This document shows positions 23,015 to 35,307 of a DNA stretch of 64,000 bases, in pieces (the stretch's first letter is position 1; every line of letters begins with the position of its first letter). The position numbers were made by a program, and so were the translations under genes. The stretch covers positions 4,278,001 through 4,342,000 of the forward strand of contig CM065312.1 of assembly GCA_033032175.1 (NCBI GenBank), in the 5' to 3' direction. The notes beneath the pieces were generated by a model. That model worked only from the letters and a program-made list of their open reading frames with translations. It was not told the DNA's origin and ran no database searches. Origin of the DNA: Saturnia japonica (taxonomy: Eukaryota > Arthropoda > Insecta > Lepidoptera > Saturniidae).

Positions 23015-24730
23015 TTAGTTTTTTAATACTAGCTCGGAAAAAGACTGTACAGCACCTGATGGTATGTATGGTACAGTCCACAAACAACGTCAAAGTCTTA
23101 AGTTAACTCTTGCGGGTTATAGACATACCTAAAAGTCCCTTATCCAGCTTATCACACCAAACCAACTACGTTATATGTCTAGCTGCGGATACTGATTAAT
23201 CTAGACCACGGAATCTGACCTCAACTGTGGACGAAAAATAAGAAGCAGTCTATGACCGGGATGAACACAACACCTCTGAGGGTAACATTGACAGTTACAT
23301 AATAGAAACAACATAATGGCAAATATTCTGATTATACCTGAAAGATAAAATTAGATTTGAAGAGTTTCAATAGAAAACATAATATGTATTTAATTTATTC
23401 ACGCTTATCAACCCTAAGTAATAATATACATTGTGTTTCTTTTTGCTCCCATAAACGTCCTGCAGTAGACGCGGCGCGCTAGATCGAACCGTTTTCTATA
23501 AAATAAACACGAATAAGGCATAGGCATCGTGAGGTCAGGCGTACGCGGCCCCGCATTGTTTCCCCAATATTGCTGTGAAATAACACCATTCATCGCCCAC
23601 CAAAACGCCTGTAAAAGGAGACAAATAACAATGTTAAGAGTTATCCTGAGCAGTCATATAAGCTATTGTGTTTTACATCGTAAGCAATTGTTTCTGAACA
23701 TAGTAATGTAATTCGCAAGTCTCGATGGTAGTAAAGATACCGCTATATAATTTCAAGCAATATTTTCAAAAGTTTCATTTCGTATGATTTATGATACGTT
23801 TGACAATTCGATTTCAGTTGTAAAAGACTGTCCGTGCATATACATTCTGGTATTCTTCACCAGTCATTAGGCATTGTTTGTATTGTTATTTTTTATCTGC
23901 ACATTTCAAAATCTACCGAAAGTTTTAATAAATATTGCTCATTGTCAACACTTGGCATCAGTTACTATCTCAAGTCAATGTTTGTCACATATATATAATT
24001 TGTAATATGTTATTTATAAAATAGCATAGTATCCCAATTTGAGATAGTTTTGATTTCGAATAAGACGTGGATAAGCTTAACTTAATAACCTCAAATGTAC
24101 TACTACTATTATCTACTTATAGTTGTAATATTTCATCGTGATCTATTTCAGAATCAGCTATTGCATATCAAACAACCTAAGGGCTTTCGTTCTGGTATAT
24201 TTAAAGGCCGGTGACTGAAGGTGGATACAATTGTTTTGGCGTTTACCGCTATTGTGTTTCTGACTAGTGTAGTAATTCTGCCAAGCTTCGATAATATCAT
24301 ATTTACACGGCTAACTTTCAATTAGTCCTTTGCTCTTGAATTTTGGCTACAGCGATAAATTAACTTTCAAGGCAGACGTAGAATATTATCAGTCAGATAG
24401 TTTAGCAACCGTGTCAATCACCTATCCTCTTCTGTTATCTATATTTCCCAACAATTGTCTTTCCTCGTCAACCATTATTAACATTACCTCATTTGTAATG
24501 ATTTCTGTCCAACTGTTTTTCTCCATCCTTCTCCAACACCATATCTCAAACGCTGCTCCAACTTTCTCTGTCCTTATGGTTTAATTGTCCATATTTTGTA
24601 GCCATATAGCACTATGCTCTAGATGTAGGTCTTAATGAGCTGTTTTCTAATTTAGTTTTAATATATGGATTTTTCGAATTAAAGTTTGTTTAGCGATTTA
24701 AATTCTTCCTATTCAATAAATTGGGAGTCG
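23015..24730. other. spacer
   Basis: 23045-23110 has a diverged CAGTCCACAAACAACG piece. A GC-rich patch at 23460-23560 includes TATAAAATAAA at 23500 but no coding start pattern. The rest is AT-rich. Confidence 0.4.
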
Positions 24731-24734
24731 GGTC

Positions 24735-24815
24735 GTTTCAAGAGGTCAAAAGAAAGTCAGAGGATAGGGAACAGTGACGATTGCTTTACGAAGGGCTAAA
24801 AAGGAAGAAGAAGTC
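24735..24815 (+). mobile_element. RTE-type LINE C-terminal scrap
   Basis: The frame reads EVKRKSEDREQ, stop, RLLYEG, followed by GGAAGAAGAAG. It matches the end of the 45.6 kb remnant (CAAGAGGT, GAAAGNCAGAGG, TAGGGAACAGTG). The stop stands where Trp (TGG) is expected. Confidence 0.6.
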
Positions 24816-25917
24816 GGGTTTTATAGGCGCAAATCGTAACTTACCAAAATTATTAGGCCCCACGTAGCGTCTGCTCCTTTTTTGCTGTTTGTTTTATTAT
24901 ATACCTAATTCACAGTTTAATGTAATCAAATAATCACACTACCTAAGTACTTAAATTTCGATACTGTTTTCAAGATCTTCACCGATCTTTATAATATAAG
25001 CCACGTTATTACAGGCATTTGTTACCATTATTTCAGACTTTTTGTGTAATTTAATTAATATTTTATCAAAATCAGTGATAAAGCTTTGGACGTTTTCGTA
25101 GTAAAGCATAATTCATCCGCATACAATATATGTCTCCTATGGTGGTTAAGAAACCTTAATGAAATATTCAGCCTGGGAAAAGGTGTAGTTTTTTTCAACC
25201 AATCTAGAATGCTAGGGCTTACTATAGTGTCAATTTAGAAGTGCAAAATTGGTTTACAAATATTCATTAATGTACAATCATCACTTTTCCTTTTGCACTA
25301 TGGCTCTCACAGAGAAATGCCTGTGCCTGCTAGTTGAATGAAAACGGCTGACAAAAAATGGCTAATAACTATAATTGGTTTGTGGTGGTCAATTAAAACA
25401 CATAAAAAATGCCCAATAACCATCAATCAAATATGATGCTCGATTAACGAAATACAGATAAATTAATTAGCTCCTAACTTAGAAAGTGAAGTTTTAACAG
25501 ATTTATTTTATATATTGCGATTTATTTATACAACAAAAAATTTGTTTTTATAATTAATTCTGTGCTTATCAATCTTACTTTGATTTCATTTCATTTTGTT
25601 ATAAAAGTTTTAATTTATTTGATAAATATATACATTTATTAATAATTCAATCTCTTAATATTTTTTTTAATAAAATGAAAGCCTAAAACTTTCTAAATAG
25701 ACGAGTAAAATGCAGTGTTTCCTATCTACCAACCTTGTATATATGCACAGTAATGGAAGTTTCACTCCATGTTTTTTTTTAAGACAAGTAGGCACTAATT
25801 TTACCACTTTTTCATTACCCATTAATACACTCCCACACACACCTCTTCTGTCTTTTCAGCTGCGATTAACAAATATTCATTTCATTTGATTCTTCACCTC
25901 AGAGCTTTATTAAATAA
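24816..25917. other. AT-rich spacer
   Basis: No recognisable element. Confidence 0.5.
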
Positions 25918-26437
25918 CTAGCGGTGTGCCCGCGGCTCCGCACGCGTTTGTTATTACGCAGTAGTTATTGCATCCCGTAATTTTATTTCCCGTGTACAAT
26001 TTTCATCAAATCGGTTGACAATTATTATTCTGATCCACAATTTCTAATACATTTTTAACGTATCTTATAGCCTCTCAATAATAGTATGATATACTTATAC
26101 TTCCCGTGTACAAAATTTTATCAAAAAGGGTCAAGAAATACCTAATTATTTTTTGTAACAGTATCTAAATAGTTGTATCTAAAAGTAATATTGATATGTC
26201 TTATACCCTATCAATTGACCAATGAAAATTAAATGATAAAATTTCATAACAATCGGTCAAGCCGTATTTGAGTTAAATCAAGACATAAATACAGACAGAC
26301 AAACGTAAAAAAAATTTAATAGCATATTCGTGATCAGTATCGTTCATATTGATTAAAGGTTCATATGGTATGCCTATCGGGAAATGTTGGGAAAATATTA
26401 AGTGTACAGACAGAAGTACAGATTTTATTAATATAGA
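25918..26437 (-). mobile_element. Helitron-like element H7
   Basis: The minus strand runs TCTATATTAATAAAATCTGT (26437) to CCGCGGGCACACCGCTAG|T (25918), 520 bp, with no ORF. The ends differ from the H2 type and are shared with H8 and H9. Confidence 0.75.
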
Positions 26438-26478
26438 CTAGCGGTGTGCCCTCGGCTTCATACGCGTTTGTTACTTGA
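26438..26478 (-). mobile_element. Helitron-like 3' end H8, abutting H7
   Basis: CTAGCGGTGTGCCCTCGGCT and CGCGTTTGTTA repeat the H7 end. Its CTAG touches the TC start of H7 with no base between. Only the terminal 40 bases are clear. Confidence 0.7.
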
Positions 26479-26853
26479 ACCCAAATCTAGACTAAGCATA
26501 ATTATTTCACGTCTCAATGACCCAAACATAATTTTTTGTGAAACTCCGTGGACAATGGATAAAATTCTTCGCAAGAGTTCATTTACATAAAAGTTCTTTT
26601 GATGATATCTTGCAGCCAGGCAGAATAATGGATACAGAACAGTATTCATTTCTTATACTAACGGTATCGATATACGAGAACTAATTAAATTAAGCTGATT
26701 CTTAGATCCAGAGATGTCTAACATGTAAAACATCAATTAGTAGAGATCCACATGCGCTATACATCAATGTTGTCCGCTATTCAATGGCATCAAGGTTTAT
26801 AATGTCAATGTACATGCTAGCTAACTTGAGGAAAATCGGAATTTATTTATTTA
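26479..26853. other. spacer
   Basis: Could be the decayed interior of H8; no similarity I can follow. The minus 63-codon frame at 26458-26649 has no features. Confidence 0.4.
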
Positions 26854-27325
26854 CTAGCTGTGCCCGCGGTTTCGTTCACGTTTCGTTCAATCTTGCTCCA
26901 CCGCTCCCGGCTATTTTAAAGACAAAAATGCTTATTGTGAGTGTTACTTAGAAGATAAATGTATACTCTCGCGAACTTTTTTATAGTTATTTTTAATGCC
27001 TATAATTATGTAGTACATTAATTTGCTATATATCTTATGGTTTAATCAGCATAAGCCATTTAAGTGCCCGAATTGATTCACCATGACCAGTTTTTTTTAT
27101 TTGTGCGAAACCCTAATTCTTCTTCTAAAATAAAAGTAGCCTAAGTTACTCCCTAGAGCATCAGCTATTTATCAGTGAAAATTTTATAATTATTAATTAT
27201 TATTAATTAATTATTATTAATTAAATTATAATAAATATTATTATTATTAATTTTTAAATCTCTTATTTTGACATTACAAACAGACACTTCAATTTTATTC
27301 ATTTCTATTGTATTGATTGTATAGA
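26854..27325 (-). mobile_element. Helitron-like element H3 with replaced interior
   Basis: Ends as H2: CTAGCTGTGCCCGCGG at 26854 and ATTGTATAGA|T at 27325. Between 27184 and 27260 the H2-like text is replaced by a TTA/AAT-rich simple repeat. Confidence 0.78.
27180..27260. repeat. (TTA)n-like AT microsatellite
   Basis: Runs of TTATTAATTA type inside H3. Confidence 0.7.
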
Positions 27326-29216
27326 TGGTACATATAACTTAAAGTAAAGAAAAGCTTATACAAGAAATCAAACATCGTAACCCTTGTAATATTATTGATG
27401 ATTCTATACACGTAATTGTCTTTTTAACTAAATCGATCCTGATGCAAAATTAAAATAATCGTGTTTTTATTTTAATATTAAAATTATTCTCCAAGCATAT
27501 TATCCAGATATTATTAAGCCTTATGTAATGTAAAATTACTAAAACAGCTGGACTTATTATGCATACATAGATTTGGATGATAAACCAGCCAAAAAACAAT
27601 TTAACCATTTCTATTTATGTTCTGTAACAGTTTATGATTTATAAATAAACGATACATGTGAACAAATTTCAATCAATATTACATTCAGAAAACGTTCTCT
27701 CACTGAATTACAGGAAAATCATACCGAAAATCATAATCTCTTTTTGGAATCAATGAAAAGGTTGAAAGGTATCCTTTGTACTTCTAAAGTCTCGATTAGA
27801 GAAATACATAATAATCATAATTCATCTTACTAATATTATAGATCTAAAAGCATGTTTCTTTGAAAGTTTATGCTAGGAGAGATTACCAATAGTTACCATG
27901 AAAAAATAATAAGTTAACGTTGTACTTATAGTAATTTAAGTGAAACCCACAGTAACCCACTATATCATAAAAATATGTTTGCAGTGCGTCACTCAAAAAA
28001 CCTTTTAGCGTATTACCGTTTTAAAAATACGACTTCATTTCAGAGACAAACATCGTTTCAGAAATGAATGCAAAACAAGTATAATATGCGTTTCATACAA
28101 TTTATGTATCTGTAGATGCGAGGTATGATCGGTTCCCAGCGTAGGGTTATCACACGAATACTTTATTCGTAAATAGGTACGTGGATTTTTAGGATATCTT
28201 ACGATCAGAAACAATTTACTGGTTAAAGATTTCTATGGCTATCACTGTATCTATATTTTACTTGCACCTAATTATTGATCGACTAGGGGAAGGTTGTACT
28301 TTATGATTTTTGAATTCCCACTTTTTCGGTGAATTCGGTCATACACTAACACACTCCTCTGAACACTTTTTATCTATATTATTTTATCACATTTATATAT
28401 TTATCTCACTTTTCCAATTACTGAAGATCGTTACTGATTTTCATGTGTTATCATATATTAAAGAACAAATACAAAAAAATCTGAAAATAAAGGGCTCGTT
28501 CAATTTCTATTTCCTCTTATGTTACCATTGTATACAAAACTAGTCTCTACGTTTTAGTCATTAAAGTCAATAAACTAAAACCCACCAGAGGTAAAAATAA
28601 ATCATACTTATGTTTATAAATCTTTTTAATCTCGGTTTCTCTCATTTTCTTTAACATTGTAATTTCAGAATCAAAACAATTCCAATTTGTATCACAAAAT
28701 ATAATTACATATTTTACTTTTTTTTTCAAATTTTATGCGAAATTGAGGATTTCATTATTTTTCATTTTTTACATGGCAACCCTATTCCAGATGTAGGCCG
28801 GGCCGACTCACGAACCCGCTGGCACAAATCCCATCTAACAACACTTTAAAAACAGAACCATAAAGAACGGATGAAGGCTGATTGCTTACAACTGGACGTA
28901 TTTAATTTAATGTAATATGTATTATTAAAGTAAATAGACCTGTAATAAATGTTGCTCCGCTATTATATCACGTATTAGAAGAACAGTTAGCGGCTTAGCC
29001 GTTATGATTCGCTTTTTTATCAAGAACGGTGTGACTCGGGTCATAAAGTTTAATTATTTAAATAATTTATTGGTTGCCAATAACCATATTAAAAACAGTT
29101 GTCTTTTAAAAGTCATCTCAATAACGGTAAAAAATTACGCTTTGCAGTTTGCGTTTCCAAGATAAACAAACCATTGCATTTTTCTAATAAATACCTATTA
29201 TTAATCCTGTCCTCTT
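27326..29216. other. AT-rich spacer
   Basis: Only AT-driven frames. A short GC patch near 28795-28830 carries no frame or splice pattern. Confidence 0.5.
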
Positions 29217-29283
29217 GATTTTGGAAAGACTATTACAAAACTAAAATGGAAATGGGCAGGACATGTTCCAGGTATAGTGACGC
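29217..29283 (+). mobile_element. RTE scrap (KLKWKWAGHV)
   Basis: A forward frame reads DFGKTITKLKWKWAGHVPG, matching KLKWQWAGHIV of the 13.4 kb LINE. Truncated on both sides; it runs into a MITE-like end at 29295. Confidence 0.7.
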
Positions 29284-29294
29284 CATTTGGACTA

Positions 29295-29320
29295 ACGGCC
29301 GTTTTCAATAACATATGGGG
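29295..29320. mobile_element. isolated MITE end
   Basis: TAACGGCCGTTTTCAATAAC and ATAT match the inverted ends at 9665-9727. Confidence 0.6.
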
Positions 29321-29790
29321 TATTCCATGCCAAATCGACCACTTTTGAACCTTACCCCTTTAGATTTCGCTGAAATTTTTTTATCTTTTTCCACTCGATG
29401 AAAGACGTTTTTCAGAATTTTTTCAAATTTTTTTATCCAACCCAAAAAAATGGCTCTTTTATTTTCAAATAGCCATAACTCTCTCAAAAATTGACCTTTC
29501 GGAACGTTTTTTTTTCAAAATTTTTGTTTTTAATTGAATTTTTTGAAAAAAAAAAATAAAAAAAAATAAACATGATCGCTTCTATGTAATAATCACGTTT
29601 TTTTGTATAAAATCGTTATTTTTTCGAAGTTCGTCATCCTAGATTTTTTTTTCTCAAAAAAAACTTCAATCAATTCTACAATTATCCCCGTGTATCCCAG
29701 AGTGGGCCGATTTTTTTTTCTATTTTTTTTAGTTGAAAAAAAAAATTCAACATTTTAAAAATGCAGAATTTTTTTTTTCATAAATATTAT
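29321..29790. repeat. homopolymer-rich element of T/A runs
   Basis: About 470 bases in which T-runs and A-runs alternate with conserved-looking phrases (GGGGTATTCCATGCCAAATC, GACCACTTTTGAACC, CCATAACTCTCTCAAAAATT, CCCGTGTATCCCAGAGTGGG). The minus 60-codon frame at 29305-29487 lies inside. It starts right after the MITE-like end, so it may be that element's interior. Confidence 0.5.
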
Positions 29791-30227
29791 TGATATAACA
29801 TAATTAATGTAATTGTATGATTTTAAGGTATTATATTCTCCATATATTGTCCTAATTTATCATTACAACGATTAAGATTCAAATTTGAATACGTCAATAC
29901 GATCGATAACCTAGGGCATGATAATTACAGACTTACCTACAGCCAGTTTACTAGAATATGTTCTAATTTATAAAATATATACGGCTCTTTTATATTGAGA
30001 TCTAAAACATAACCTATAAATCTTTTGTGCTTCATAGAGTTGAATAAAATATTTTTATAATGATCGCCCTCATTAATGATTTACATAATCGATATATTTA
30101 CTTGTTACTAATGCTGATTATTAATTACTAATATTAGTAACTTCTAATTTTCATAATAGAATATAAACATTATTAATTAGTATTACTAATTCTCGTAAAT
30201 ATTACTAAGGTGTACCTACTGGTGTTT
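29791..30227. other. AT-rich spacer
   Basis: Nothing recognised. Confidence 0.5.
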
Positions 30228-30415
30228 AACATACCATCACGCCTGTATTCCCCGAAGGGTTAGGCAGAAGTGTACTAAGTACACCCACAATTCGCCGAGT
30301 ATGTTTTTAGGTCCCATGTAATAAAGAGCGAGCCTATTGCCATTAATCGGGCACGAAACCAAACTCCGAGCTGCTACTGAGAATTTCATAGGAAAAACCC
30401 AATAACACTTTGCTC
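30228..30415 (-). mobile_element. tRNA-derived SINE, copy 3, head missing
   Basis: The minus strand carries the full body from the 3' end (GGTATGTTAAAC) to GAGCAAAGTGTTATTGGG. The tRNA-like head is absent, replaced at 30416 by another repeat. Confidence 0.85.
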
Positions 30416-30635
30416 AACCGACTTCAAAAAAAGGAGGAGGTTTTCAATTCAAATGAATATATATATATAGATGTTCAGGCATAACTTCTTTGTATATGAA
30501 CCGATATACAAATTTTAGTAATACGCCTGGGAATCAAATAAAAATCAAAAATAGAACAATTTTTTTTATTTAGTCAAGTGATTTTGTTGCAGTTGAATTT
30601 ATTGTTTTCTTTTTAATAATTTAACTTGTATTATT
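30416..30635 (+). repeat. composite of two dispersed repeats
   Basis: 30418-30515 matches the start of the 19.2 kb repeat (CGACTTCAAAAAAAGGAGG, CATAACTTCTTTGTATATGA). From 30520 it switches to the GTAGCCTAAACGG family (CGCCTGGGAATCAAATAAA, TTGTTGCAGT). Confidence 0.5.
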
Positions 30636-32375
30636 AATTTACTATACGTATCCGAATAAAGAATATTAAATTTTTGAAAGTGCATACTCACATTGTTTGA
30701 AAACAACAAAACGATTGTATGTAAAGACATATTTCACAGATAAGGAACTCGACCCAATGTAGTTACATCTAAGATAACCCCGAACACTTTCATTTGCGCA
30801 CAATGCTCCGTCAGTGTTTCTTATTTGTAATACAATACGCTTTCACTGGCATTCGATTGATGGCCACAATGTTGTGGAGATTTATGTTATCAGTGTACTT
30901 GTCAGCAAACTTTTAGGGATGATTGAGAGTCGGTCGATGTTTATTGTGAGAGATGAATCCTTTGACTTTCTCTGACCTTTTTCCGATTTTTGCGTTAGTT
31001 TTGACCTTAATTTGAAGATGAATATATTAAGCTTAGAAACTGCAAATATCGGAACATATGTGCTTAGTACATTTGTTATCTGAAGGTGGTAGCTACCCAG
31101 GCATGCCTTAAACAGTTTCGATTAACATGCTGTGGTTTAGTTACATTGTTGTCCTTCACCGAAAGCTGAGAACCCTTTGTATAAAAGAAAAAAGAAAAGA
31201 TGATAAAATATGTAGATTTTTTGTGTTTAAAAGATAATAGGTATTCCATTTTTGAAATATATTGACCAAATAAATAGAGAAAGCAAATGAGGTCTGACGC
31301 CGTAAAGGTCGAAAACCTGAAAAGCCAGACAATTTTTCAAAGAGGCATTTGTCGCATTCAATTTATTTAGTAAATGTATCGGATATTATGGTATGTTGTG
31401 TAACAGAGAGAGGTTACATCTGACATTATGCAACGTAACGGACTCATTTAGGGTATTCTAATTTCACTTATCTTTTTATGGAGATTTATGGATTCGTCGT
31501 GAAATATCAAACATTTTAGCTACTAATGTTTTAAGATGTTGCCTTGTACAAAGACATTTGTCAATTTGTATTGCGTAACTTTAAAATGTTATAAGTGTTT
31601 TCTTCACTTGCATCTGTCAATTCCATTATTACTTTTAAATGTACAATTATTTATGATCAGATCTGTTTGTTTTAACTTTTGACTCGAAATAGTATTCTAT
31701 TCACTTTCTCAAAGGTGTTATAAAAGAAGAATAGTATTCCTAATGAGAATAGGATTGACCTATAGGTGATGCCATTTGTTAACAATCTGTTAACATGACA
31801 CTTGTTAAGATTTCTGCACCTTGTATAGTAATATTATTTTAATTTTATTGAATACAGAAGTAAAAACACCACATATGCAATTATATTTTTAAAAGCATTA
31901 TTTTGTTTACGTTAATCTAGTTTAAGTACGACAGGTATCATAATGCGTTGACTTCCGAACTAAAATTTTTATGTAATTCTGAATGAAATTTATTTTATTC
32001 TAGCCACTTATTTTTCGGTATGATTAATCGCCGAGTTGAACTCAAGTCTCCCATTCGAAGTGCTGTCAAAATTAATAGATCATATTGATTTATTTTGACA
32101 TTACAGTGGGATATATAATATACATACATCCCACGCTCGTAATTTACGAAACAACAAATTGTAACTATCATTGGAGTATAGAGTTAATGAGGATATCCTT
32201 ATTCAAGCTACAACTGCGTTTATGTCTTATAATTTTCAGAATAAATTTACTGTTTTTTTTTTTTAATATAATGTACCAAGTACTTCGTGTTACGTTCTGT
32301 TATCATAATCATCAATAAATCATAATAATAATAGTCAAGATTGTCGGGATTACCATCTGGATTGCAATCCAGTTA
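30636..32375. other. AT-rich spacer
   Basis: No gene. CCTTCACCGAAAGC near 31152 resembles a retroposon-tail phrase also near 48.26 kb. Confidence 0.45.
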
Positions 32376-32509
32376 CAGTAACTCTCTTTTAGTTTGTCAC
32401 GTTTTTGGATTAGCCAGTGTAAATCTAGCTGCCGAGAGCTTGCGAGGGCTTTCTAGCCGGTATGTCAAAATGACCGGTATCTAGGTAACCGCCATTGTTT
32501 TTGCCCGAC
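32376..32509. repeat. diverged dispersed-repeat piece
   Basis: TTTTTGGATTAGCCAG, CTAGCTGCCGAGAGCTTGCG and CCGCCATTGTTTTTG resemble the 61.85 kb piece in the same direction. Confidence 0.4.
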
Positions 32510-32700
32510 TACGAAAAAGGAGGGCTATGTTTTTCGAGCGTATGTATGACTATTTCTTTGACACACTCTGTAGCCTAAACGGCTTGACGGATTTAATCAT
32601 ACGTTAGATTCGTCTTAATTGCGGTAATGACATAGTATATATAATATTGAAGAACGATGTCTGGGAATCATATAAAAAGCAAAAATAGAAAAATATCATA
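32510..32700 (+). repeat. GTAGCCTAAACGG repeat, copy 2, left part
   Basis: CTGTAGCCTAAACGGCTTGA, GTTAGATTCGTCTTAATTGC and GTCTGGGAATCATATAAAAA follow the family order. It is interrupted by SINE copy 4 and resumes at 32965. Confidence 0.7.
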
Positions 32701-32964
32701 ACATAACTTACCATCGCGTCTATATCCCCGAAGGGTTAGGCAGAAGTGTACTTATGTACCTACACCCATAGTTCGCCGGGTATGTTTTTATGTCCCATGT
32801 AATAAGGGGCGAGGCTATTGCCAATAATCGGGCACAAAGCCAAACTCCGAGCTACTACTGTAAATTTAATAGAAAACCCCAATTACACTTTGCTTGACCT
32901 GGGAATGAAACCCAGGACCTCGAGCATAGAAGTTGCGCTTACGACCACTAGGCTAATGAGGCCG
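32701..32964 (-). mobile_element. tRNA-derived SINE, copy 4, full length, nested
   Basis: The minus strand has CTCATTAGCCTAGTGGTCGT, a degraded B-box (GGTTTCATTCCCAGGTC) and the full body. It lies inside repeat copy 32510-33013, so it inserted later. Confidence 0.88.
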
Positions 32965-33013
32965 TAGAATTTTTGTTTTTTATTAGACGAGTTTTTGTTG
33001 CAGTCGGGTTATT
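32965..33013 (+). repeat. GTAGCCTAAACGG repeat, copy 2, right part
   Basis: TTTTTGTTGCAGTCGGGTTA continues the family as at 7140-7170. Confidence 0.6.
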
Positions 33014-33079
33014 GTTTTCTTTTTAAAAATGTATTATGTTCGAAATGTTTTCTTTTTAAAAATGTATTATGTACGAAAT
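33014..33079 (+). repeat. 33-bp tandem duplication
   Basis: Two units beginning GTTTTCTTTTTAAAAATGTA at 33014 and 33047. They differ at one base (GTTCG/GTACG). Confidence 0.85.
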
Positions 33080-33784
33080 GTTCTCTCCATCAGGCACAGT
33101 GCCTTCACTTAACCGTGCTAATATTAAAAAAAAAAAATTACCAAAAATTTTACGTATCATTTAGTAACATTATTAGATTTTGTTGAAATTTATTAAAATT
33201 ATTGCCAGTCGATTATGTACATGAACAACAGCACCTTACGAATATAATGGGGTACCTATCGATTGCAATCGTGAAAGCCATCGCCTCGGGCTGTGGCGCA
33301 CTGGGACAGAGGTAGGGCTGCCAAGTGCCAGGATGATAAAAAATTGGACATGTTTTTTGACGTGAAAACCGGTAAAATCGTGTTTTAAATCCCATTGCAG
33401 GTATTAAGGTATCTAACAGTTTCCAGCTTCTCATAAATCGTATGTGTTTATCGGTGTTGTACATCTTGAAAACGTACACGTGTTAATATGGGGTACTATC
33501 TACTATAAAAATTGCATAGTAATAAAAATTTCTGGTCTTAAATGTCAACCAATTTTCTGAAAATTACCTGTGTTTATTAATATGAATTTAATTACTCACA
33601 ATAGTGGCTGATGGTGAAAGAATCTTGAACGCCTCGATAAATGTTCCTATGGTAATACCATGAAAAATACAGAACTATAGACTTTTGGGTGTTGCTTGTT
33701 TCTTCGGGGTGTTAAGAATTGCGAACACCTTCACGGAATAAAAGTTTACTGTTTATAATAATAAAGTCATGGAGCAAGATGTCA
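33080..33784. other. spacer
   Basis: The minus 88-codon frame (33213-33479) crosses a modestly GC-rich patch and has no motif I recognise. Otherwise AT-rich. Confidence 0.4.
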
Positions 33785-34043
33785 CTACCTCATTAGCATA
33801 ATGGGCCTAAGCGCGACTGCCATACTCGAGGTCCTGGGTTCGATTCTCAGGTCGAGCAAAATGTTATTGAGTTTTTCTATGAAATTTACAGTAACAGCTC
33901 GGAGCTTAGCTTTGTGCCCGTATAATGGCAATAGGCTCGCCCCCTATTACATGGGATCTAAAAGCATACCCGACGAACGGTGGGTGTACATTAGTACACC
34001 TCTGCATAACCCTTCGGGGATACAGGTGTGATGATATGTTATG
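33785..34043 (+). mobile_element. tRNA-derived SINE, copy 5, full length
   Basis: Head CTACCTCATTAGCATAATGG, B-box GGTTCGATTCTC and complete body to GATGATATGTTATGT. No target duplication found. Confidence 0.9.
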
Positions 34044-35307
34044 TTAATGTTGTAAAATGTTTTAAATCATGAATAAAGTACGCATTTAAATTTGTATAGT
34101 ACACACTGACTGATATATACCATGTACTGGAATTACATAAATTTAATTACACAAATATAATAGGAACACGTTATATGACATCAAAGTAAGTAGTATAATG
34201 TGAAAAACAAATTTGTCCAAGACTTCGTTTTGTATCTGGTTAACCGTATTTACATATTTTAAATTAATTATTGTTGTGTAATAATTATTATTATGATATT
34301 TAACAACCCTATAAGCGAAGGTCGGTTGGATACCGCGCCCATCCAGCGAAAGTTTATGGTATAATTGTCGATCAGCATGGTCAAGTGCAATGAAAGCACA
34401 GAACAGTGCTACTTTACGACTTTTTTTTTTAATCGTTTTAAACAAATATTCCTATGTACATTAAATATTTACACAGATATAAAATATTTTATTACTACCA
34501 AGTTCAACACATTTTATCTTGAGGTATGAACGGGATAATAAAGTAAACGGTATTATACTATTTTTATACCAATAAATACAGATTTCTTTCCTAGACCCTT
34601 TGTAAATTATTTTCTATAATTCATTTTTAACACCATCACTTATTGTTCGATGCTTTTTGCCATCAATACAATTTTTTTTTAAATTACATATAACATATTT
34701 AACCTTAACAAGAATCGAACCTGCCACCATCTGCGAATTATAAGGTTGTATTTAGGACATGATGGTACTTAACCTTTTTTTATCTATCATTCTAGTTGAA
34801 TTTTCAATTTATTTTTATTCGACTCCGTTATGTTATCTTCTCAGATAGCATAAGAATTTAGAAAAATATCGCCTTTTTAATTTTGCATCCAGTACTTCTA
34901 AAAGTTATAAGAAATCTAAAATTATATTTAGTATGAACCATAATACGAAGCTACCAAGAGAAATAAATTATTAAGTACTTATTTTAACACCTATTGTTAT
35001 GTCAACAAATAACTTTAATACTTATCTGTTTACCGCCAATAAAAACTTGAATAAAATAAAAGTAAACAAGATAAATATCTCGAAGCAATCGGTGTAAATT
35101 GTGAAGGCTTGCATCTCGTAAACATATGTGAACAAAAACTAAACAATGTGCATTGTACATTGATTTATAGATACGATTTACTAGATATGTAAACAACTGT
35201 AAACATAAATAAACTTTAAGTATTATTTCAATCAGTAGGATAATTATATTTTTTTAATATATGACATTGCTTTAGACATACGTTCTGGCCTATATTAATA
35301 TTATAAA
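34044..35307. other. AT-rich spacer
   Basis: No gene. Minus frames at 34143-34445 and 35002-35196 are AT-driven. Confidence 0.5.

Noticed and set aside
33801..34031. 76-codon ORF
   Set aside because: It is the translated body of SINE copy 5.
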